A stretch of 14,203 bases of DNA. It comes from Candidatus Hodarchaeota archaeon (GTDB taxonomy: Archaea; Asgardarchaeota; Heimdallarchaeia; Hodarchaeales; Hodarchaeaceae). The notes under the pieces are model-generated. The model made no database searches and was not told where the DNA came from. It saw nothing but the letters and a program-made list of their open reading frames with translations. Where the stretch lies: assembly GCA_016840285.1 (NCBI GenBank), contig JAEOSR010000156.1, positions 1-14,203 on the forward strand, given 5' to 3'. Both the position numbers and the translations under genes were made by a program. Of the stretch, positions 7,734 through 14,143 are shown one piece after another; position 1 is the stretch's first letter, and every line of letters starts with the position of its first letter.

Positions 7734-8273
7734 CTAAGATTTGGTAATGTTTGAATCCCATCTCTCAATAAGTGCTGCGAGGAAAAGAGAAAAGGAAATG
7801 ACAGGAAGCACAAAGAAACAATAGAAAAAGAGAATTATTATAAATATACCTACTTCTGCAGGGGATTGGTAGTGATTGGGCGATGGACTGAAGAGAATTT
7901 CTATAAACAATTGAGCTGGAACGAAAGACATTACAAAGAGAAAGGTAATTCCTGCTATTCCTATGGTTTTAACAATTCTTATGTTGATAGTATGTTTCCT
8001 GTTTGAATACTTCACAAAAAGAGAACTGACAATGGTTGGGATTGAAAAAAGGAAAGTGAGAATGATTAAAGAGATAGGAAAAATCTACACCGTACTCAGT
8101 GTTACCCCAATAGTAAAGGCCAAAGGAAAATGATATATAGATATACTTGGAGGAAAAAACAACATGACTGTGAGAAAGAACAATGGGATAAAAGCCACCC
8201 AGTACATCGCAAGACTAGCGAGAAGAGATTTCTGTTCCCTTGTTAAAGAACATCTGAATAGCATGAAAAACAT
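7734..8273 (-). pseudogene. Multi-helix membrane protein interrupted by in-frame TAG
   Basis: ATG 8271-8273 has a GGTGAG ribosome binding site and begins MFFMLFRCSLTREQKSLLAS. After 62 codons there is a TAG at 8085-8087, and the same frame then continues without another stop to the TAG at 7734-7736. The joined product would be about 178 residues with roughly five helices. Sequence directly after the stop is hydrophobic and protein-like (IFPISLIILTFLFSIPTIVS), so the break is a point nonsense change rather than a gene boundary. The start at GTG 8015 would give only a truncated 93-residue C-terminal part. A deleted second copy survives at 2703-2772. It is flanked by repeat copies E (upstream) and D (downstream). 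No family is recognised. Confidence 0.7.
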
Positions 8274-8312
8274 CTCACCATTTTTCTATCACTATTTAGT
8301 CAATTACTACCT

Positions 8313-8482
8313 CAGTGATAACTCTTCCGTAAAGGAAATGGAAGGACATCGCTCCAGAGAGTAATCCAGCTTCTGTTGGCTCATCAGGGTTACCCCATCA
8401 GAGTTTCTGACATCAACCTAAGCGCTGCTCTCCACGATCTCCGAAGAGACCATTATTTCAGCTTGCATTCACTGAGGATGCT
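8313..8482 (-). repeat. Dispersed structured repeat, copy E
   Basis: The core is 8346-8482, with an extra flank (about 8313-8345) shared only with copy B. The 5' end (minus strand) stops inside the first hairpin, 17 bases after the stop of the 8500 gene. The TTCG-capped stem keeps pairing through a G-T change (GGTCTC/GAGATC). GGG-GTAA-CCC is present. A TAG interrupts the minus-strand frame here, arguing against a coding repeat. Confidence 0.85.
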
Positions 8483-8499
8483 AATATAACGAGTTATTA

Positions 8500-9468
8500 T
8501 TATAATTGAATTGACTTTTTCAGATCTTTAACTAGTAAAAGAAGTGGAAGAGCAATACATAAAAAAGTAATGATAACTAAAAACAAATAGCCTACAATAA
8601 TTGCTGTTTCATTGTTCATTGAATGTTCTTGTACATAAAAAATCATTAAAAAAATAGGGAGAACAGCCCAATAAGCAACAGTTAATTGGAAGTAACAATA
8701 TATACTAAGATTATTTTTAACCCTATCACCAATAGTCCTTTGATCTATCTCTATGGAGGGAACTGGCTTCTTTAGTTGACTTAGGCTAATTTTAAAAAGT
8801 ATTATAGGAAAAAATAGGAGCATTGGACTAAATAATCTAAGGATAGTTATCATTACCCATATTCCGCCTGCAGGAATATAATCCCCTACAAGGATAGCCT
8901 CCATTCCCAGAATAGTCTGATTTACAGAGTAATCTTCTATGATTTTGGTACTTGGTATTAGCATTACTGAATAATCTCGAAGAAATACAAAGAGTGAAAA
9001 AAACATAAGTCCGACGAAGGAGACAGTGACTAAAATGCCAGAAAATGCTAGACCTGAGAGTACAAACCAACTCCATGGCCAGAGGAACCACTGCCGTGAT
9101 TCAGGGATAATAATGTCTATAAAAAGGATCAGAAGACAGGTAATTCCAAAATATATGAGGTGGCTCCAGACCCATTGTGCCTTAAATGGTTCGGTTTCCT
9201 TAAAGGGTTTACATTTCTGTACAAAAATGATACTTCCTAGAATTTGAAGAAATAGGGTCGTACTACTAAATAAAAACAGAGGCAAAAAAACAGCTTCGAT
9301 TTCATGATAAATTTCCCACTCATTCGTAAAATGACTAAAATTGGGAATGAGGAAGAAAAAGTAGAGAGGAATACTAATTATTCCTTGAAAGAATAAGAAT
9401 CCTGTTAAATAAGTAATAGTTTTAAGATCCCAGCCAGATTGGCTTTTATACTCATTCAGTCTAACCAT
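8500..9468 (-). CDS. Hypothetical polytopic membrane protein (7-8 helices)
   Basis: 322 residues. Hydrophobic segments lie near 18-41, 58-84, 102-120, 130-163 (possibly two), 201-226, 256-279 and 288-313, with a charged loop at 228-253 (QLKKPVPSIEIDQRTIGDRV). The short N-terminus (MVRLNEYKSQSGWD) and the tail (VKDLKKSIQL) are probably cytoplasmic. ATG 9466-9468 has only a weak upstream purine signal. A TATA-like GAGTTTAAAT on the minus strand near 9551-9560 could drive it. It has no ABC, MFS or other motif I can name. It stands alone between repeat copies F (upstream) and E (downstream). Confidence 0.75.
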   Translation of the reverse strand: MVRLNEYKSQSGWDLKTITYLTGFLFFQGIISIPLYFFFLIPNFSHFTNEWEIYHEIEAVFLPLFLFSSTTLFLQILGSIIFVQKCKPFKETEPFKAQWVWSHLIYFGITCLLILFIDIIIPESRQWFLWPWSWFVLSGLAFSGILVTVSFVGLMFFSLFVFLRDYSVMLIPSTKIIEDYSVNQTILGMEAILVGDYIPAGGIWVMITILRLFSPMLLFFPIILFKISLSQLKKPVPSIEIDQRTIGDRVKNNLSIYCYFQLTVAYWAVLPIFLMIFYVQEHSMNNETAIIVGYLFLVIITFLCIALPLLLLVKDLKKSIQL

Positions 9469-9616
9469 TATACAGACCAGATCAAAATTCTGAGAAGGTT
9501 AAGGCTTTAAGAAATTTTTGGACTAATGAGTCTCTACAATGGAAATATCGATTTAAACTCCTGTCCTTTAGTAGATCCTAAACCATTGCATTGGTTTTCT
9601 GCTTCCAAATGGGAAA

Positions 9617-9835
9617 GGCATCGCTCCAGAGAGTAATCCAGCTTCTGTTAGCTCGTCAGGGTCACCCCATCAGAGTTTCTGACATCAACCTTAGCGCTGC
9701 TCTCCACGATCTCCGAAGAGACCATTATTTCAGCTTGCATTCACCGAGGATGCTCGTTTCATCGATACCCTGCTCGTCCTCAGGAGATTAACTCGTCCAC
9801 TGTTACCAGCGACTTCACTCCATCATAGCCATGAG
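9617..9835 (-). repeat. Dispersed structured repeat, copy F (core)
   Basis: A complete core with all four hairpins on the minus strand: the GTAA-capped stem at 9795-9813, CTGAGGA/TCCTCGG (one G-T wobble), the TTCG-capped stem and GGG-GTGA-CCC. Identity with copy D ends near 9832, where D enters its membrane gene and F enters a different, structured upstream region. A TAA breaks the minus-strand frame. Confidence 0.85.
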
Positions 9836-10011
9836 AACAGGGGCGTGTCGTTTCTGTAGCAGAGCCCAACCTCTCGGTTGACAGCGAATAGACACCAAAT
9901 GGCACTACCCCACTGTTCAGCTTACATGAATGGCTGGAATTTCCTCAGGTTTCCAGAGAAACCCGGGAGTCAGACTTCTGCTTCGATGCCGTCTTTATTA
10001 GGTTCCCTCAT
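9836..10011 (-). ncRNA. Structured 5' extension of repeat copy F, candidate ncRNA
   Basis: Found only at this copy. On the minus strand CAACC-GAGA-GGTTG (9867-9880) is a perfect hairpin with a GNRA loop, enclosed by CTGT/ACAG. GGTTTC-TCTG-GAAACC (9948-9963) is a perfect 6-bp hairpin, and GGGC/GCCC closes a further loop toward the core. With the core this makes about 400 bases of continuous minus-strand structure directly after a decayed peptide tail. The region is also richer in G+C than its surroundings. It may be the parental form from which the shorter copies derive. A TnpB-type guide RNA or another element-encoded RNA is possible but not shown. Confidence 0.45.
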
Positions 10012-10095
10012 CTATTTAAACCTTTCGAGGGTTTCACGTTCTAATCCTCTTGCCCAAACCTCTGGCCCTACTACCGTCATACGATTTGGAAACGG
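9970..10095 (-). pseudogene. Decayed C-terminal tail, possibly of a transposase
   Basis: The minus-strand frame from 10095 reads PFPNR, then MTVVGPEVWARGLERETLE plus RFK, then TAG (10012-10014). It continues in the same frame as MREPNKDGIEAEV to a TGA at 9970-9972. The composition and the position just before a structured 3' region would suit the tail of an IS200/IS605-type TnpB, but I cannot name the family from 40 residues and no catalytic part remains. It lies 29 bases after the RAMP-HD gene. Confidence 0.35.
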
Positions 10096-10124
10096 CTATT
10101 AGACGTTTTTTTGTGCATTTTCCC

Positions 10125-10964
10125 TCAATTCCTGAACAAATTGTGGTCTTGCACTATCAAATTGGCGATTACCAACAAATGGTTTCTTAACGTGTTGTGA
10201 CCATGGTTCATTGATTCTGTTAAGTATTGTAGTTTCTTACTATTGTAAATATACCCATATAATGCCCAAATATTTGTAGAAACCTCCTTAATTTCATGTG
10301 CGAGTTTATTAAAGTCTATTTTCTCCCTCATTTTCTTAGCCTGCCAAGTATAGCGACTTGTTACTGGTGATCGAATTTTTCGTGTTATCATGGCTGCCCA
10401 TTGATCATAAACTTGGAAGATGCTTATCAGCGGATCGTAAATTTTCTCATGATGGTTTCTCAATCGCTCTACAAAGTTTTCGTCGTCTAAAGGTGGTTCT
10501 ACATAGATTTTCGATTGATGAATGGGTGTATGGAAGAAGTCATGAAGTAATGCGTATCGTAACAACTCTTGTTGTACAGATGTTAAATTCAATGGCAATC
10601 CTTTTCGTATTCGGAGTTTTCTTTTTGGGTTAATGTCTGAGCTGTACGTGGATTTTCTTTCTATTTTTCCTCGTGTCCATTGTATTTGGCCTAGCCCGTC
10701 CCGCTGATACTTCCCGATGTTTGTAATCCCTAACAATTCGTTTAACTTTCGTTTTAATTTGGTAGCTGAGGAATGTTTGTATTCAATTCGTATGTTTCCG
10801 AGATAACAGATGAAACTGTATGGATACATTGGCTTAGCAGTGTTTATCTTGGTATAATATCTTTTCTTCGGTTGAATAATTGTCACTTTACACCCTTTCA
10901 CTACAAATTGTGGTTTCTTTGATATAACAGGTGTCACAAGACTTCCTTCGACCACAAGTTTCAT
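10125..10964 (-). CDS. RAMP-like protein fused to an HD-type domain
   Basis: 279 residues. Residues 1-105 look like a small RAMP (ferredoxin-fold) unit: a strand at 57-63 (NIRIEYK), a helix (ATKLKRKLNELLG, 67-79), then a glycine-rich loop GKYQRDGLGQIQW (84-96) typical of Cas5/Cas6/Cas7-type RAMPs. After a basic linker the C-terminal part is all helical and carries LLHDFFH (139-145, H141 D142), NHHEK (170-174, H171 H172) and VYDQWAAM (185-192, D187). This H-D, HH, D order matches HD phosphohydrolases/nucleases such as Cas3'' or the Cas10 HD domain. The GTGAGAG-type ribosome binding site supports ATG 10964. It is last in a three-gene operon, 23 bases after the Cas7-like gene. A RAMP-HD fusion of this size is unusual; the HD call rests on motif order only. 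Confidence 0.6.
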   Translation of the reverse strand: MKLVVEGSLVTPVISKKPQFVVKGCKVTIIQPKKRYYTKINTAKPMYPYSFICYLGNIRIEYKHSSATKLKRKLNELLGITNIGKYQRDGLGQIQWTRGKIERKSTYSSDINPKRKLRIRKGLPLNLTSVQQELLRYALLHDFFHTPIHQSKIYVEPPLDDENFVERLRNHHEKIYDPLISIFQVYDQWAAMITRKIRSPVTSRYTWQAKKMREKIDFNKLAHEIKEVSTNIWALYGYIYNSKKLQYLTESMNHGHNTLRNHLLVIANLIVQDHNLFRN

Positions 10965-10987
10965 TTTCTCTCACTTCCATGAACATT

Positions 10988-11890
10988 TCAATTCGATGAA
11001 TCCATTGTCGCCTTCTCTAGGAAGATTTGCCATTCCTCTAATGCTTGTATTACTTCCTTAGGGATGGGCTCTTCAATCACTTCTTCCTCGATAGTGAATT
11101 CATTGGTAGTGAGCCACTTAGGCTTTCGACTAATAGATCTTGCAACCAATCCAAAACTTTTGACTATGATTTCTGCGTAACCACTATTGTACCCCCGTCC
11201 TAATTTCTGGAGATACATGACCGCTTCTACTAATAATCCCAGTTCTGACGGATTACACTCTGTCACATCGATTTCAAACTCGAAGTCTCCTGTAAAGTAC
11301 CGTTCCCCGAAATCTTGAATCGATTTCCCATCATAACTTAGATTTACCCGGTTCTCAGTCGAAATTCGCACATTCTGGATTTTGTAATCAGTTTTGTATG
11401 TCTTTTGAGTAATATAAGCGATCGGTAAGGAAGAAACCCGTATTTTACTCCTATGACCTCTTGATCCGAAGATTGAATGAACGATACATTCCCCATTCTC
11501 CACACAGTTTCCAATCAAGTGGAACCCCTCTGGTAAAAATCTATTTCCTTTTTTATCGGTCTCTTTATCACTTGTATGGCATACTTCGAGCCCCCTTTCA
11601 TTACATTGAGCCATTACTCGGTGACGGATAGTCCCCCGCAGTCCTTTAATGAGATAAGCAGTTGCAGTGGCCTCTTTGATTTGCTTCTTATCCTTATATT
11701 GATACGGGAAGTTCCATAACTTTAACAGATGAGAAATACTTGACCCAGAGACATTACCATTTAATGGTTTACAGATCGGAGTATATGCCTTGACTTTCAA
11801 GATCTTGCGTTGAATGGATATTTCTTGTTGAGTAAAAATGTGTTGAACCTTTTTTTCGGCATTTGATTTAGATTTGCTTTTCGATTTCAT
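10988..11890 (-). CDS. Cas7-like RAMP superfamily protein
   Basis: 300 residues. A Lys/Ser-rich leader (KSKSKSKSN) precedes the fold. Features typical of Cas7/Csm3/Csf2-type backbone proteins are YLIKGLRGTIRHRVM (79-93, the loop and helix after the first strand), a Cys-containing insertion (C96, C104, C129, C135) leading into SIFGSRGHRSKIRVSS (139-154), a strand pair FTGDFEFEIDVT (199-210), and a final helix plus G-loop LGLLVEAVMYLQKLGRGYNS followed by GYAEI (217-241). The four cysteines could bind zinc, as in Csf2- and Csc2-like proteins. Such proteins coat a guide RNA. An acidic tail follows (EEEVIEEPIPKE). It has a GAGGT ribosome binding site and sits 15 bases after the PIN-like gene. The subtype is not identifiable. 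Confidence 0.65.
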   Translation of the reverse strand: MKSKSKSKSNAEKKVQHIFTQQEISIQRKILKVKAYTPICKPLNGNVSGSSISHLLKLWNFPYQYKDKKQIKEATATAYLIKGLRGTIRHRVMAQCNERGLEVCHTSDKETDKKGNRFLPEGFHLIGNCVENGECIVHSIFGSRGHRSKIRVSSLPIAYITQKTYKTDYKIQNVRISTENRVNLSYDGKSIQDFGERYFTGDFEFEIDVTECNPSELGLLVEAVMYLQKLGRGYNSGYAEIIVKSFGLVARSISRKPKWLTTNEFTIEEEVIEEPIPKEVIQALEEWQIFLEKATMDSSN

Positions 11891-11905
11891 TCTTATCTTT
11901 ACCTC

Positions 11906-12637
11906 TTACAGGTCATCTTTATTTAACTTCAAATTTTCTCCGTTTAGTATGATCGGCTTGTTTTGAGTTTTAAATTTCCGTTTAGAGTATGTTCGAGAGT
12001 AAATGGAATGAGCTAAACTTTTCGGATCTTCTAGTAAGTGGTGAGGGGTGATACACAGTCTTGTCCTGTGTGGCATCAAATATTGTAACCATTCTTCAGG
12101 AGGAGTTTGTAATCGTTCATTCGTGGTAACCATTAAATCGATATATTGAGCGGTACAGAGTTCAATGATTTCATAGTGAAGGAGATCGGCTACATGAGGC
12201 CATAGACATTCGATCTCGAGTCCTAAGATTTTTAGTTCAGCTATTAATTCGGATGAATCAATTCCAACATCCAAGAGGACACGACGAGGCCGAGGATCCT
12301 GTTTTTTCCCCCTATATGTTGAGGAATCGGGTAAGCTGGTACTTTTTGATTGAACACGAAATCCACCTCGAATACTTGAAAATTCCAAGACTGAATTGAT
12401 GATAGAGTCATGAACCCAAAAAACAAATGTATAACGTGAACTGAGAGTTGGTTTGGGGAAAATCAGACCTTGTGATTTCCATTGATATAATTGTTGAAAC
12501 ATGTTAGTCAGTTGAGTGAAGATTGTAACTATGTCACTTAATGGGTATGTCCCATGAACCCAATCAATTAGTGGAAGTTGGCATTCATAGAAAGGAGCTT
12601 TCTCAAAATGCTGGGGAAGATGAAAATTTTTCGTCAC
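11906..12637 (-). CDS. Protein with PIN-like (Mut7-C/DUF5615-type) domain
   Basis: 243 residues. The first 115 residues are unrecognised. From about 118 to 213 the pattern RRVLLDVGIDSSELIAELKI, then GLEIECLW, ADLLHYEIIELC and DLMVTTNERL resembles the PIN-like Mut7-C/DUF5615 fold. That fold has an acidic residue at the end of strand one (D123), one on the following helix (D151) and a vTtD-type motif. Here the last acidic position reads TTNE (171-174), so catalysis is uncertain. A basic tail follows (SRTYSKRKFK). The GTG start overlaps the stop of the preceding stump (GTGA), which fixes the start and shows translational coupling. Its place directly before two RAMP genes suggests a nuclease or regulatory partner of that complex. 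Weak family evidence. Confidence 0.5.
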   Translation of the reverse strand: MTKNFHLPQHFEKAPFYECQLPLIDWVHGTYPLSDIVTIFTQLTNMFQQLYQWKSQGLIFPKPTLSSRYTFVFWVHDSIINSVLEFSSIRGGFRVQSKSTSLPDSSTYRGKKQDPRPRRVLLDVGIDSSELIAELKILGLEIECLWPHVADLLHYEIIELCTAQYIDLMVTTNERLQTPPEEWLQYLMPHRTRLCITPHHLLEDPKSLAHSIYSRTYSKRKFKTQNKPIILNGENLKLNKDDL

Positions 12638-12801
12638 TGCCTCACCCCAAACGTGGTTTGTAGAGCCTCTCGAAGTTCATTTTGAGAGAGGAAGATCTGA
12701 TCGACTGAGGGCATGAGACGAATTAGGGTCTTGAAGAAGGTTTCTAGAATGGGTCGGTGAGTCTCAAATAGAACCCAAGTTATTCCTAGTATATCCCTCG
12801 T
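12634..12801 (-). pseudogene. 3' stump of a lost upstream operon gene
   Basis: Open frame of 55 codons ending in a TGA that overlaps the GTG of the next gene (GTGA), a normal operon junction. It reads TRDILGITWVLFETHRPILE, then TFFKTLIRLMPSVDQIFLSQ, then NELREALQTTFGVRQ, which looks like real helical protein. There is no start before it: a TAA precedes at 12802-12804, and the only ATG (12714) would leave 26 residues. The sequence therefore seems to be the C-terminus of a larger protein whose 5' part was deleted near 12800, or replaced by the promoter region of the peptidase. The product is unknown. Confidence 0.5.
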
Positions 12802-12837
12802 TTATATTGCAATTTCTTAGTTTATTCTCCGTTGCGA

Positions 12838-12845
12838 TTATATAA
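12838..12845 (+). promoter_or_regulatory. Candidate TATA box for the M20 peptidase gene
   Basis: TTATATAA about 72-79 bases before ATG 12917. A start 25 bases later would leave a leader of roughly 45 bases that contains the strong ribosome binding site. Confidence 0.35.
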
Positions 12846-12916
12846 TCCCTGAATAAAGGAATCAAAACATAGGATAAATTCATAAGTTCGTTTGTTCCAG
12901 TATAGAGAGAGGAGAA

Positions 12917-14143
12917 ATGGAAGAAACCATTAAAACTCAAATTTTAGATGCAATTAAACAATATAAAGCTGAGATTCTAGAATTCACAAAAGCCCTCATT
13001 GCAGTTGCAACAGAGAATCCCCCAGGCACGTTGTACAAAACATGTGTTGAAATAATTACGAAGAAATTAACCGAGATTGGTCTTGATTATGAAATAATTG
13101 AAGTTCCAAATTATAGTTCAGCATCAAAGAATGGAAGGTTTCCACGATATTGTATTCTCAGTTTTTATGGACCAGGAGAGAAAACTCTATACTTGCATGG
13201 GCATTATGATGTTGTTCCCGCATCAAACGAAACCCAATTCCAACCATTTATTGAAAAAGGTAGACTATATGGACGTGGGAGTTCGGATATGAAGAGCGGT
13301 CTAGCAGTAATAATTTATGCTCTTAGGATAATAAAGGAATTGAAAATCCCGCTTAATGGCAGAATTGGCTTGGTTATAGTTCCAGATGAAGAAACTGGTG
13401 GTTTGATGGGTTCAAAATATCTATCTGACGCTGATATGCTTGGTAAAAATGCTATAGGTATGCTTTTACCTGAGCCAACTAGTGGAGTCATTTGGAATGC
13501 AAATCGTGGAGCTTTTTCACTTCGAATCACCGTAAAAGGAAAACCTGTGCATGTAGCGTTACAATATCAAGGAGTCAACGCTTTTGAAAACATGATTGTG
13601 GTTGTCAATAAACTGCTTGAGCTGAAAACCGAGGTTGAATCAAGAACCACTAGGTACAATATTCATCCAGAACCTGCCAAACATTCGATTTTGATGCTAG
13701 GAGGTCAATGTGAAGGTGGGAGGAATTTTAATCTTGTCCCAAAAGAAGTTTCATTTACTCTAGACCGTCGAATTAATCCAGAAGAGGATCTTGAAGTTGA
13801 AAAACAAAAATTACTTGGATTACTTGAAGAATTCAAGGAGGAGGGGATTAACCTCGATATTGAGATTCTCCAAGAAGGAGAATCTTCAGGCACGTTTGAA
13901 GATGCCCCATTAGCACGAGCTTTAGTAAAGAATATTGAAACTATTACTGGTCACCGTCCATGCTTTGAAATGTGTCCTGGACTCTTGGAGATTCGCTTCT
14001 ATATAAAAAAAGGAATTCCTGCATTTGCTTATGGCCCAGGATTATTGGAAGTCTCACATAGCCCTAATGAATTTGTTAAGATCGAAGATATTTACAAATG
14101 CATCGCAATTTATGCCTTGACTGCCATTGAAGCTCTTCAATAG
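12917..14143 (+). CDS. M20 family metallopeptidase (ArgE/DapE-like)
   Basis: 408 residues, a normal length for the family. Zinc ligands and catalytic residues are all present: HGHYDVVPAS (H96, D98), RGSSDMKSG (bridging D124), PDEETGG (catalytic E158, ligand E159), LPEPTSG (E186) and the C-terminal SHSPNEF (H381). The dimerisation lid begins at NRGAFSLRITVKGKPVHVAL (H212). Members hydrolyse N-acyl amino acids, N-succinyl-diaminopimelate or di/tripeptides in the cytoplasm; the substrate is not decided by sequence. ATG 12917 follows AGAGAGGAG at ideal spacing. The gene ends in TAG at the expected family end, which shows TAG is a true stop in this genome. It stands alone and is divergent from the RAMP operon. 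Confidence 0.92.
   Translation: MEETIKTQILDAIKQYKAEILEFTKALIAVATENPPGTLYKTCVEIITKKLTEIGLDYEIIEVPNYSSASKNGRFPRYCILSFYGPGEKTLYLHGHYDVVPASNETQFQPFIEKGRLYGRGSSDMKSGLAVIIYALRIIKELKIPLNGRIGLVIVPDEETGGLMGSKYLSDADMLGKNAIGMLLPEPTSGVIWNANRGAFSLRITVKGKPVHVALQYQGVNAFENMIVVVNKLLELKTEVESRTTRYNIHPEPAKHSILMLGGQCEGGRNFNLVPKEVSFTLDRRINPEEDLEVEKQKLLGLLEEFKEEGINLDIEILQEGESSGTFEDAPLARALVKNIETITGHRPCFEMCPGLLEIRFYIKKGIPAFAYGPGLLEVSHSPNEFVKIEDIYKCIAIYALTAIEALQ

Noticed and set aside
8085..8087. Genome-wide recoding of TAG as pyrrolysine
   Set aside because: The M20 peptidase ends at TAG exactly where the family ends, and the 7734 gene also ends in TAG.
9740..9795. Hammerhead ribozyme (CTGAGGA and GAAAC segments on the minus strand)
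   Set aside because: CTGAGGA pairs with TCCTCAG in a simple stem, and the required stem II and NUH cleavage site are not formed.
3702..9835. Integron attC sites
   Set aside because: I do not find the GTTRRRY/RYYYAAC core boxes in the right places and no integrase is in the window; only the cassette-like layout remains as a finding.
9617..10095. Group II intron 3' end
   Set aside because: No domain V sequence with its conserved AGC triad and GAAA-capped helix is visible near the common 3' end.
9591..10102. Plus-strand ORFs across repeat F and its extension (66 and 74 codons)
   Set aside because: They run against the RNA-like structure, cross the repeat boundary, and show no protein motif.
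12640..12916. CRISPR array next to the RAMP operon
   Set aside because: No regularly spaced direct repeats here or elsewhere in the window; the dispersed repeats are too long and too far apart.
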